A stretch of 15,906 nt of DNA from CAWUIO01 sp963922455 (GCA_963922455.1 CAWUIO010000139.1:1-15906), one strand, 5' to 3'; shown: positions 8,038 to 14,865, counted from the stretch's first letter. The notes: generated by a model from the sequence alone, not told the origin. A program made the numbers and translations.

Positions 8038-8168
8038 GGCTTAGGGATGGAACGGCCTGTTTGAGCTCGCCGCTGGATGCGCGGTGGCCAGCGAGTAGTG
8101 ACAGCCCGACCCGCGCTGCCCCCTATTTTTTAAAGTATACCACGGGTGTTAGCGCGGGGAAGCCCCAA
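8038..8168 (-). repeat. REP-like palindromic element, copy 2 (minus orientation)
   Basis: Read on the minus strand, the order is GGGGCTTCCCC (8166-8156), a hairpin, TCGGGCTGTCACTACTCGCT, a variable segment, GAGCTCAAACAGGCCG, and ATCCCTAAGCC ending at 8038. It is the inverted counterpart of 5942-6071. Its first hairpin differs: CCCGCGCT at 8110-8117 pairs with AGCGCGGG at 8151-8158. The second variable segment holds an imperfect stem (CTCGCCGCTGG with CCAGCGAG). It fills most of the 232-bp space between the H-NOX stop and the hydrolase start. The inner edge is about 60 bp upstream of the hydrolase ATG. Confidence 0.75.
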
Positions 8169-8209
8169 ACAATGGGAAAAAAATAGTGACCTGTCGGGAT
8201 TGAGGTCAA

Positions 8210-8800
8210 TCATGAGAAAAACTTATTGACAATATTGGGGATCATGGCACTACCGTTTTTGGGGTAGGAAGCATTCATTTTTTTAACGATAACTCGTTTA
8301 CCATCCTTGTAATTTTGAATTTCCAAGCTCAATTCTTCTTTGTAATGTTTCCCTAAATGTCGGATAATACCAAGACCAAGATCCAGCATATTCCGCTTAG
8401 ATTGGTAGATGATTTCCAGGGTATTTTTGTTTTTACGTTTTACTTTCAGGGCAGGAGGTTGCATTTTTTTGTCCCTCATTTTGACTGTACGGTGGATGGT
8501 AGTCTCTAGGTTTTCCAAGAGGTCCATGACAGTCCAACTATCCTTGATGAAGGCTTGATAAATTTGTAAGAGCTGGGGGGCTAAAAACTCTCCAAAAGCT
8601 TCTAAAAGCTCCTTTCGTGAGGTATTTAAGTGATTAGTGGCAGCGCCCAAGATATTTTCTAAGACATGGTCTGGATACGTATCCGATATAGCAAACATGG
8701 CTTCGCTGGTACCTGCATCCTGGTGGATGGCTTGCAGTTTTTCATTGCCGAAATTTTCTCGGATAAGCCGGTTGAGTTGTACAAAAATTACTCCGTGCAT
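8210..8800 (-). CDS. Stand-alone H-NOX (haem NO/O2-binding, HNOB) sensor protein
   Basis: A 196-residue cytosolic haem protein of the family that senses NO (and in some members O2) for bacterial kinases, diguanylate cyclases and animal guanylate cyclase. It opens MHGVIFVQLNRLI, the usual H-NOX start. His103 in NLETTIHRTVKM aligns with the proximal haem ligand. QPPALKV supplies the conserved Pro near 115, and Y132-Q-S134-K-R136 is the intact YxSxR motif that holds the haem propionates. By comparison with Thermoanaerobacter tengcongensis H-NOX (from memory), the O2-stabilising Trp9, Asn74 and Tyr140 correspond here to Leu9, Leu73 and Leu141. A NO-selective sensor is therefore predicted. No kinase, cyclase or chemoreceptor gene lies beside it. 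It is downstream of a patatin and an 81-residue protein on the same strand, but has its own candidate promoter. Confidence 0.93.
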   Translation of the reverse strand: MHGVIFVQLNRLIRENFGNEKLQAIHQDAGTSEAMFAISDTYPDHVLENILGAATNHLNTSRKELLEAFGEFLAPQLLQIYQAFIKDSWTVMDLLENLETTIHRTVKMRDKKMQPPALKVKRKNKNTLEIIYQSKRNMLDLGLGIIRHLGKHYKEELSLEIQNYKDGKRVIVKKMNASYPKNGSAMIPNIVNKFFS

Positions 8801-8896
8801 CGCTATTACTTTTAGATAGTATACTCAAACCTATGTCTTGAGTTTAGCTATCCAGAAAGTAAGGCGTAAGGTTTACGGAGGAAAGAGATAGCTAGC
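8801..8896 (-). promoter_or_regulatory. Candidate H-NOX promoter with overlapping inverted repeat
   Basis: On the minus strand TAGGTTTG (8833-8826) matches the Bacteroidota -7 box TAnnTTTG and would start a transcript with a leader of about 20 nt before the H-NOX ATG at 8800. A clear -33 TTTG is not seen. The box is enclosed by an inverted repeat, ACTCAA (8823-8828) and TTGAGT (8838-8843), with a 9-nt spacer. That is a plausible operator placement. The arms could instead be a weak hairpin after the upstream gene. Confidence 0.4.
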
Positions 8897-9142
8897 TTAC
8901 AAATGATTCTGTAAAAGCTGGGCTAGGGTATTTTCCATTTGCTCAAACTGGGAGGCAACAGCTCGAAGAAAGCTTTCATCTTGGCACATTTCTTCAATTT
9001 CTTGAATGCCTGTGATGTCCAACTCGGATATTTTGTAGGTTTGTTCCAGGTTGTTCATCTCAAACTTGAGCAAGTATTTCTGATTCCATGAAAAAATGGT
9101 GATTGAAAATTCGGCGTGAGGTATATTGGCTAAAACGCGCAT
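8897..9142 (-). CDS. Small 81-residue protein of unknown function
   Basis: The frame is open further upstream, but that extension would overlap the patatin gene. The ATG at 9142, 10 bp after the patatin stop, gives a clean 81-residue protein starting MRVLANIPHAEFSITIFSWN. It has no signal peptide or membrane segment, so it should be cytosolic. The first half looks like beta strands (AEFSITIFSWNQKYLLKFEM, then EQTYKISELDITG). The second half is an acidic, probably helical segment (FLRAVASQFEQMENTLAQLL). No family was recognised with confidence. Its tight spacing suggests translational coupling or at least co-transcription with the patatin, and perhaps a shared function. Confidence 0.7.
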   Translation of the reverse strand: MRVLANIPHAEFSITIFSWNQKYLLKFEMNNLEQTYKISELDITGIQEIEEMCQDESFLRAVASQFEQMENTLAQLLQNHL

Positions 9143-9152
9143 AATACAAAGT

Positions 9153-10175
9153 TTATAAGAAGGTTTCTTGAATATTACATGTAGAACGTACCCCAATGTC
9201 ATCGTAATTTATTTCTAGCCAATCGTGAGCGTATTGACGCCCTAAGTCTCTAAGGCTAATTAAAAAATCCCAATTAGCGTTGAGCTTGCTAGAAACATTT
9301 AGATCCCACATATCCTTTTCTGGGTTAATGTTGTGCATGAATAAGTGCCGGAATTTGCCTTCCGGATTGTACCCTTGTTCGATTAAGCGTTCTACAAATT
9401 CAATTTTGCGCATTTCTAGCATTAAACTCGAGTTAAAGCTTAGCTCATTGACGCGGTCTTTAATTTCGGGGGCAGTTTTAGGGGTTTCCGGGATATTGAT
9501 AGGATTAATTTGGACTACCATAATATCACTACAATCGGTACCGTCTATTAAGGGAAAGATAGGGGGATTTCCCATAAATCCGCCGTCCCAATAGTCTTCC
9601 CCCTCGATGGTAACCGCGTGATAAATGGTTGGCAAGTTGGCCGAGGCTAAGACAGCTTCCACACTCATTTCAGAGAGATTAAATACTTTCACCCTTCCGC
9701 GTCGCACATTGGTGGCACACACAAAAAGCTTAGTGGCTTTACAAGCTTTAAGGCGTTCAAAATCAACGAGTTCTAGCAATATTTTTTTTAGAGGGTTATA
9801 ACCGGTCGGGTTTAATTGATAGGGTGAAAAGTACATAGCTGTCAATTCCATCCAGTTGTAACCCGGTGAGTAGTCTAAATTACCCTTGCGTCCGAAGGTA
9901 TTATCCATCCAGCTAGGTTGTAACATAGAATCGCGGGCATAAACGGAGGCTTTTTGCCAAAATTGATGCAATAGCTCCCGGGCCAACTCATTGCCAGATA
10001 CATGTAGGCCATAAGCAAGCACGGTTGCATTCATAGCGCCGGCACTCGTACCTACAAAACCATCTAGTTTTAGCTCAGGCTCTTCCAAAAGTCGGTCTAA
10101 GACTCCCCAGGTGAAAGCGCCGTGGGCTCCACCACCTTGTAGGGCAACTGCTAAATGTTTTTCTTTTCTAGCCAT
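9153..10175 (-). CDS. Patatin-like phospholipase
   Basis: A 340-residue lipid acyl hydrolase with the Ser-Asp dyad of patatins. The glycine-rich oxyanion loop LQGGGAHGAF lies at residues 12-21. The nucleophile motif GTSAG is at 42-46 with Ser44, and DGG at 197-199 supplies the catalytic Asp197 (EDYWDGGFMGNPP). NLPTIYHAVTIEG before the Asp is also typical. There is no signal peptide, so it probably acts in the cytosol or at the inner membrane face. This resembles the soluble patatin family often found in bacteria rather than the secreted ExoU or autotransporter types. Substrates are likely phospholipids or other acyl lipids. The C-terminal 100 residues are family-like but carry no motif I can name. 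It starts 48 bp after the M28 peptidase and is followed after 10 bp by the 81-residue gene. Confidence 0.92.
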   Translation of the reverse strand: MARKEKHLAVALQGGGAHGAFTWGVLDRLLEEPELKLDGFVGTSAGAMNATVLAYGLHVSGNELARELLHQFWQKASVYARDSMLQPSWMDNTFGRKGNLDYSPGYNWMELTAMYFSPYQLNPTGYNPLKKILLELVDFERLKACKATKLFVCATNVRRGRVKVFNLSEMSVEAVLASANLPTIYHAVTIEGEDYWDGGFMGNPPIFPLIDGTDCSDIMVVQINPINIPETPKTAPEIKDRVNELSFNSSLMLEMRKIEFVERLIEQGYNPEGKFRHLFMHNINPEKDMWDLNVSSKLNANWDFLISLRDLGRQYAHDWLEINYDDIGVRSTCNIQETFL

Positions 10176-10223
10176 GGATTTCTAATTTTTAAATGCACAC
10201 TTTGCGAATGATAAAATGTTGTA

Positions 10224-11627
10224 TTAACGCGAACTACTAGGCAGCCCGTATAAATCAATTAAGTACACTAAGCTGGCCATTGCTGCGGCCCCCAATTGTA
10301 GTTCCCTACGGTTAACCTTATCAAAAGTATCAGTTGAGGCGTGATGCAGGTCAAAGTACCTTTGAGAGTCAACTACTAAAGACATCGCATGGGTGCCTTG
10401 ATTGACTAGGGGACTAATATCGGCCCCTCCCCCTCCCTTACGTATTTTCAAATTGTAGGGGGCAAAGAGTTCTGCCCATTGATTTACTGCCTCATATGCC
10501 CCAAACTGATTGGAAATTCCCAATGCGATGGGGCTAAAGCCCCCATTGTCTGATTCAATGGCCGCCAGGTGAATTTCTTGGTTTTCTTTGGCCAATTCAG
10601 CATATTTTTTCCCGCCGGCCAGTCCGTTTTCTTCATTCATAAACATGACGGCCCGAATGGTACGTTTGGGTTGTATTCCTAAAGTTTTAAACAAGCGGAT
10701 TACTTCCATGGACTGTACAATTCCTGCGCCATCATCGTGTGCTCCATGACCAGTATCCCAAGAATCTAAATGCCCCCCCACAACGATGATTTCTTCTGGC
10801 TTTTCACTACCCAGGATTTCTGCCACCACGTTGTAGGAGGTTTTCTCATCACGCATCTCGCATTGGGTTTCCATATAAAATGTGAGATTTTTTTGATCTT
10901 GGAGTAATTTACTCAACAGTTCTGCATCCCGAGTGCTGATAGCCACAGCGGGGATTTTGGGCACATTTAATGCGTAGCCCATACTGCCGGTATGGGGGTA
11001 ATCATCCAAAGCGGTACTGACTGAGCGTACAACTACCCCCAAAGCTCCCAGTTTTGCGGCTTCGGAAGCCCCTCCGTAGCGGTAACGTACGGCCTTGCTG
11101 TAAGCGGCAAAGCTATTAATCTGGGTTTGGTCCATGGGTACATTGTAAAAGACGATCTTCCCCTCGATTTGATCGGCTCCTAGCTTATTCATTTCATCAA
11201 ATGAACCTACTTCCAGGATTGGAGCCACAATTCCTTGGGGGCCAGTACCGATAGATTGCCCCAAGGCGCAAATATTTACTTCTACCGTACCAAGTTTATT
11301 TGAATTTACAATTCGCCCTATTTCCTGAGGCCCCCTAACCCAATGGGGAACTTTCAATTCTTGTAAAAAAACCTGGTCGGCCCCAAGGGTGTCTAAGACC
11401 TGATATGTATATTCTACGGCGGCGGCAGCTTGAGGTGAGCCCGAAAGGCGCCCTCCAATGTTTAGGCATAGATGTCGAAGCCACGCATACCCTACCGGAT
11501 TTAAAAGGGCTTCATCGTAAATTTTCCGTATTTGGGTAGAATCATTCTTTGGGTTTTGAGCAAATGAGTGACTATTTCCCAGGCAAAAAAAACACAGAAA
11601 CAGGATCAAGAGTAGATTTTTTAGCAT
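10224..11627 (-). CDS. Secreted M28 metallopeptidase, carboxypeptidase Q-like
   Basis: A 467-residue exported zinc peptidase. Residues 1-24 are a signal peptide (MLKNLLLILFLCFFCLG, ending SFAQ). A PA-like insert lies at about residues 125-250 (GKIVFYNVP, GALGVVVRS, KIPAVAIS). The dinuclear zinc site of family M28 is complete: His286 in GGHLDSWD, bridging Asp298 in AHDDGAG, general base Glu332 and ligand Glu333 in MNEENGLAGG, Asp360 in ESDNGG, and His429 in DLHHASTDT. The layout, including HHxxxDT followed by a helical end, most resembles human carboxypeptidase Q (plasma glutamate carboxypeptidase), which releases C-terminal residues from small peptides. A periplasmic or secreted peptide-scavenging role is inferred. 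The spacing to the patatin allows co-transcription, though the functions are not obviously linked. Confidence 0.93.
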   Translation of the reverse strand: MLKNLLLILFLCFFCLGNSHSFAQNPKNDSTQIRKIYDEALLNPVGYAWLRHLCLNIGGRLSGSPQAAAAVEYTYQVLDTLGADQVFLQELKVPHWVRGPQEIGRIVNSNKLGTVEVNICALGQSIGTGPQGIVAPILEVGSFDEMNKLGADQIEGKIVFYNVPMDQTQINSFAAYSKAVRYRYGGASEAAKLGALGVVVRSVSTALDDYPHTGSMGYALNVPKIPAVAISTRDAELLSKLLQDQKNLTFYMETQCEMRDEKTSYNVVAEILGSEKPEEIIVVGGHLDSWDTGHGAHDDGAGIVQSMEVIRLFKTLGIQPKRTIRAVMFMNEENGLAGGKKYAELAKENQEIHLAAIESDNGGFSPIALGISNQFGAYEAVNQWAELFAPYNLKIRKGGGGADISPLVNQGTHAMSLVVDSQRYFDLHHASTDTFDKVNRRELQLGAAAMASLVYLIDLYGLPSSSR

Positions 11628-11698
11628 AAAAATTAGAGAAGGGATATGGATCTATACAATCACCCAAAATACGGGAAAAATGTATTTTTAAAAATTAG

Positions 11699-12148
11699 CT
11701 AGGGAATCAACTCGGCTTCCTCCAGAATGTACATTAAGTGCTCCGGATCTTCACTATTGAGGCGAAAACGGCCGCGGATTACTTTGGGATAGGCAGAATA
11801 AGGTACTTTGCCTTTAGCAAATACTTCCACGATAGTTTCTATACCAGCTCCCCCGCAAAAATAGCAAGAACTGTATGGAAGCTTGGAAAGAAAAAACTGG
11901 TTCTCATTGTCCAATTGAAGGGGCAGTACATATCCTTTAATTTCAATTATTTTCCCATCTAATTGTTTTACTTTTGAACCAAATTTGGGAACGTCTAGGG
12001 TGTAGCCCGCTTTTTGCAAGGTAACTATTTGTACATCCTCTAAAGATTTCCAAGTTTGGCTTTGGGCATATAGACTACCTGATAAACTTAATATCACGAA
12101 GCTTACTAAAAACAAGCCCAATTTAACAACCTTTACACGTAACGACAT
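11699..12148 (-). CDS. Small secreted CxxC protein, DUF3299-like
   Basis: A 149-residue exported protein. Its signal peptide spans about residues 1-29 (VKLGLFLVSFVILSLSGS, ending LYAQ). The mature part contains QLDGKIIEIKGYVLPL followed by FFLSKLPYSSCYFCGGAG, with Cys95 and Cys98 forming a CxxC pair, then a final beta-rich stretch (KVIRGRFRLNSEDPEHLMYI). The DGKxVxIxGYxLPL block followed by a cysteine segment resembles DUF3299-type periplasmic proteins of unknown function. The CxxC pair could bind a metal or undergo thiol-disulfide exchange; neither is shown. It is separated by 71 bp from the M28 gene downstream on the same strand and diverges from the gene at 12272. Confidence 0.8.
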   Translation of the reverse strand: MSLRVKVVKLGLFLVSFVILSLSGSLYAQSQTWKSLEDVQIVTLQKAGYTLDVPKFGSKVKQLDGKIIEIKGYVLPLQLDNENQFFLSKLPYSSCYFCGGAGIETIVEVFAKGKVPYSAYPKVIRGRFRLNSEDPEHLMYILEEAELIP

Positions 12149-12271
12149 AAGTGATTAAATTTCTTCATAAACTGAAAGGGTATACCTTTCAGGGTCAATT
12201 TACGTTTACAAAGGTATAATATCCTGATTTAGAATTACTAGGGTATTGTCATATATCACAAAAAAACCAAG
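12149..12271. promoter_or_regulatory. Divergent promoter region with 21-bp inverted repeat
   Basis: The gap lies between the divergent CxxC-protein and 192-residue genes. On the minus strand TACCTTTG (12216-12209) fits the TAnnTTTG -7 box for the CxxC gene, giving a leader of about 55 nt. Within that leader CTGAAAGG (12172-12179) and CCTTTCAG (12185-12192) form a perfect inverted repeat with spacer GTATA. It could be an operator or an RNA hairpin. On the plus strand the best match, TACGTTTA at 12201-12208, misses the last consensus base. Confidence 0.4.
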
Positions 12272-12850
12272 ATGGACTTCTATTTAAAACAAATTAAACT
12301 CCTATTTACCCTCATTTTCTTACTGGGCCTCATTCCAATTTCTAGTAAGGCGCAAGATTCCAGTTTAGCCCACAGTGAAACCAGGAATATTCGCGATCTT
12401 TACGATTACGTAAAATACAAAATAGAGCGTAATCAATACTATCTTAATGAATTTAAGATAAATTCGGATGACCTCCTGTGGTCGGATGGCAAACCATATC
12501 AATATATCCTACAGTATTTTTATAGCTTTGCCGGAGATAATACTCCCCTCCTTCGCTTGGCAACCGTGGTAAAAAAAGATGGCCCGCTCAACTACTACTT
12601 TGAGTTTTTGTACAACAATAAGGGGGAACTCGCCTATGTTTTCGAGAAGCAAAACCAAGCGGAGAGCTTCCCCTATAGAGAGTTAAGGGCTTACTTCACA
12701 GATGATTTATGTATCAACTTATACCAAGGAGATGAATTGATCGACTTAGAAAAGACCAACTTTCCTAAAATTCGGGAGCTTTTAGAAGATGGACGTTACT
12801 ATGCGAGAAGGTTTGAGAAAGATATGCAAGAAGTCAACCTGGGTTATTAA
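12272..12850 (+). CDS. Secreted protein of unknown function
   Basis: A 192-residue protein with a clear signal peptide (MDFYLKQIKLLFTLIFLLGL, cleavage near SKAQ at residues 25-28). I recognise no family. The mature protein is rich in tyrosine and charged residues, with strand-like segments such as PLNYYFEFLYNNKGELAYVF and a helical C-terminus (FPKIRELLEDGRYYARRFEK). It lacks cysteine pairs, metal-binding clusters and membrane helices beyond the signal peptide, and is probably a soluble periplasmic protein. Its stop is 91 bp before the sigma-factor ATG on the same strand, so the two may share a transcript. A partner or signal role for the membrane-tethered sigma factor is conceivable but purely speculative. 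Confidence 0.75.
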   Translation: MDFYLKQIKLLFTLIFLLGLIPISSKAQDSSLAHSETRNIRDLYDYVKYKIERNQYYLNEFKINSDDLLWSDGKPYQYILQYFYSFAGDNTPLLRLATVVKKDGPLNYYFEFLYNNKGELAYVFEKQNQAESFPYRELRAYFTDDLCINLYQGDELIDLEKTNFPKIRELLEDGRYYARRFEKDMQEVNLGY

Positions 12851-12941
12851 TTTTTTTGTGAAGGGCATGTAACCTTTTGCTCTCTTGGGCTACTCTCTGG
12901 GTGAACATTATGTAGATGGTTGCATCCAAATTTATCTCACT

Positions 12942-14840
12942 ATGATGAATGAGCCCAAACAAGCGGCTTTCATGAAAGCCTTTAATCCCTGTCGGGATAC
13001 GTTTTACCGGTATTGTCAAGCCCTGGCCTATGGGAAAATGAATGCCGAAGACCTTATGCAAGATGTGCTCCTTTCGGCCTATGAGCGTTATGAAAATATA
13101 CGTAAGAAAGACCAATTACTCCATTATCTCATCCGGGCAGCTCGCTTCCGCTCTATTAGCCTCTGGCGAAAGTCGCGATTCCGAGCAGAAATGTTAGACC
13201 AGCACCAGGAAAAACTACAAGCCCGAGGCGCTTCTCCAGAAATTCTACCCGATATCGAATTGCTATACCGGAAGCTAGACCAGTTACCCGAAAAACAAAA
13301 GGACGCCCTTATCATGTTTGAGATAACTGGTTTGAGTATGAAGGAAATTGCAGAAATCCAAAACAGTAATGAAGGGGCCATTAAAACAAAGATCAGTCGG
13401 GGACGACAAAAACTAAGAAAGATGATGAGCGATAAGCGTTCATTCCATTGGTTTTTACTTTTTCTACCCCAGCAGCCCTTCACCAAAGGATCTTGTACAA
13501 GCTGTGATATGGTATTTAAATTGCTCCGAGAGCTTCCTATCCCCGAAGCGAGTCAACAATGGGGGGCCTTTTTAAGTACTTCAAGTGCCATGGTTTCAGG
13601 AGGGATGAGCTTGGCAAACCATTGGTCTTGGCTTCCTGCCCTTAAGGTAGGAACCGGAGCCTTGGTAATTGGCCTTGGGGCAAGTGTTTTATATCCTACT
13701 TTAAATCAAAGCTCCCATAGTAAAGCAGTTTGGAGCCACTCCATACCCAAATCGCATACCCCGGCCCGCCCTAAACAAATCAAACCACTCGCCTTAGAGG
13801 TTCAAACGCCTGATTTTCCCCACCTAAATACCCCTCGGATAGCGCAGCTATTTTCTTGGCCTAGTCAAAAAAATGTAGGGATAAATCCCGAAGCAAGTGC
13901 TCCCAAGGAGCTTAATCTTTCTGAACTAAATACTTTTCCTCTAGGAAATGAGCAATTACCAGATTCTAAATTGCTTGCTCCCGTACAAGCTGAGCCAATA
14001 CCCGACTGTGGAAAAGAATTTAAATTTAAAGGAGACATAAAGCAATTTCGCCGAAATGTCCAGCTATATCTCAAGAAGGATGGGCTAATTTCGAGCAATA
14101 CCAAAGAAATTGTGATGTCATTTGTGGAGAAAGAAATCAAAGTGAACGGCAAGTTGATTCCATCCGATAAACAAGCCCGATACCTTGAACTATTTTTACA
14201 ATATGATATTTTTCCTTGCTACAAGCGTATTGCCGAAATAACGCAAGACTATATAGCAGTTGGAGATATAAGCGAGAAAGGTTTTAGTGGAAGGATCAAT
14301 GGTCGGGCCGACCTGGATATGCTTAATAAAAAACACTGGCATTTGGTCAAGCAAACAGCAATGGGCAAGGAAGAATACGAAGAACGGAAAGTAGAGCCCT
14401 TTGACCATTTAGATATCCGTGGGGTGGCAGTAGTACACCTGGTAGAGGGGGATAGCAAAGTTTTGAAAGTAAGGGCTTCTGGAATGCCTATACGCGATAT
14501 CGAGACCAGAGTGCGTAATGGAACCCTTTACATAGATACTGAAGGGCAGCCCAGTGGTGAAAAAATCCATATTGAAGTAAGCTCGGCAAACCTAGAAGAC
14601 ATGGTGGTAGGGGGCGCAGCCGAATTGTATACCGATGATCTCATCAAGACCCAAAACTTGAATATCACCGTAGAAGATGTGGGTGCCGCATGGCTGAAAA
14701 TAGACACCGAAAAAGTAAAAGTTTATATGAGAGGCGGTGATTTGAGCCTCAGTGGCCAAACTCGGGAAAAGGAATTTTTCCACGAAAAGAATGCCTCTCG
14801 AGGTACCTTAAAAACCCAAAATCTACGTCAAAAAAGATAA
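12942..14840 (+). CDS. Membrane-tethered ECF sigma factor fused to BlaR1-tail-like and DUF2807 domains
   Basis: The frame opens at TTG 12885, but the first plausible start is the ATG pair at 12942/12945, giving 632 residues. Residues about 14-80 are sigma region 2 (FYRYCQALAYGKMNAEDLMQ, DVLLSAYERYENI, LIRAARFRSISLWRK). Residues about 105-162 are region 4 with its helix-turn-helix (LDQLPEKQKDALIMFEITGL, SMKEIAEIQNSNEGAIKTKI). Ordinary ECF factors would end near residue 170. Here the frame continues through a linker with a CTSC pair, a hydrophobic helix at about 230-251 (WLPALKVGTGALVIGLGASV), and a Pro-rich stretch. A segment at about 366-426 (LYLKKDGLI, EKEIKVNGKLIPSDKQ) resembles the tail of Bacteroidota BlaR1 proteins. 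A DUF2807 beta-helix domain follows at about 484-620 (VEPFDHLDIRGVAVVHLVEG). The predicted topology puts sigma in the cytosol and the tail in the periplasm. The DUF2807 end looks short. Confidence 0.85.
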   Translation: MMNEPKQAAFMKAFNPCRDTFYRYCQALAYGKMNAEDLMQDVLLSAYERYENIRKKDQLLHYLIRAARFRSISLWRKSRFRAEMLDQHQEKLQARGASPEILPDIELLYRKLDQLPEKQKDALIMFEITGLSMKEIAEIQNSNEGAIKTKISRGRQKLRKMMSDKRSFHWFLLFLPQQPFTKGSCTSCDMVFKLLRELPIPEASQQWGAFLSTSSAMVSGGMSLANHWSWLPALKVGTGALVIGLGASVLYPTLNQSSHSKAVWSHSIPKSHTPARPKQIKPLALEVQTPDFPHLNTPRIAQLFSWPSQKNVGINPEASAPKELNLSELNTFPLGNEQLPDSKLLAPVQAEPIPDCGKEFKFKGDIKQFRRNVQLYLKKDGLISSNTKEIVMSFVEKEIKVNGKLIPSDKQARYLELFLQYDIFPCYKRIAEITQDYIAVGDISEKGFSGRINGRADLDMLNKKHWHLVKQTAMGKEEYEERKVEPFDHLDIRGVAVVHLVEGDSKVLKVRASGMPIRDIETRVRNGTLYIDTEGQPSGEKIHIEVSSANLEDMVVGGAAELYTDDLIKTQNLNITVEDVGAAWLKIDTEKVKVYMRGGDLSLSGQTREKEFFHEKNASRGTLKTQNLRQKR

Positions 14841-14847
14841 GGCACAG

Positions 14848-14865
14848 GGGGGAGTATTCTCCCCC
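14848..14865. terminator. Bidirectional hairpin between convergent genes
   Basis: GGGGGAG (14848-14854), loop TATT, and CTCCCCC (14859-14865) form a perfect 7-bp GC-rich stem 7 bp after the sigma-fusion stop. Its far end overlaps the stop codon of the convergent hydrolase. On the minus strand a T-run (TTTTTT) follows about 10 nt further on; on the plus strand there is no U-tract. It probably terminates one or both converging transcripts. Confidence 0.6.

Noticed and set aside
5942..8168. Inverted repeats as insertion-sequence termini flanking a transposon
   Set aside because: The enclosed gene is a hydrolase with no transposase. The elements have internal palindromes and differing stems, and no target-site duplication could be recognised.
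8210..10175. Patatin-containing cluster as a CBASS-type antiphage system
   Set aside because: Patatin effectors of CBASS need a CD-NTase nearby; none is present, and the adjacent genes are H-NOX and a small unknown protein.
13430..13700. Possible missed stop between a normal ECF sigma gene and a second gene
   Set aside because: The frame reads through without a stop, and the next in-frame ATGs do not give a typical signal-peptide start; the fusion is kept, with read verification advised in the finding.
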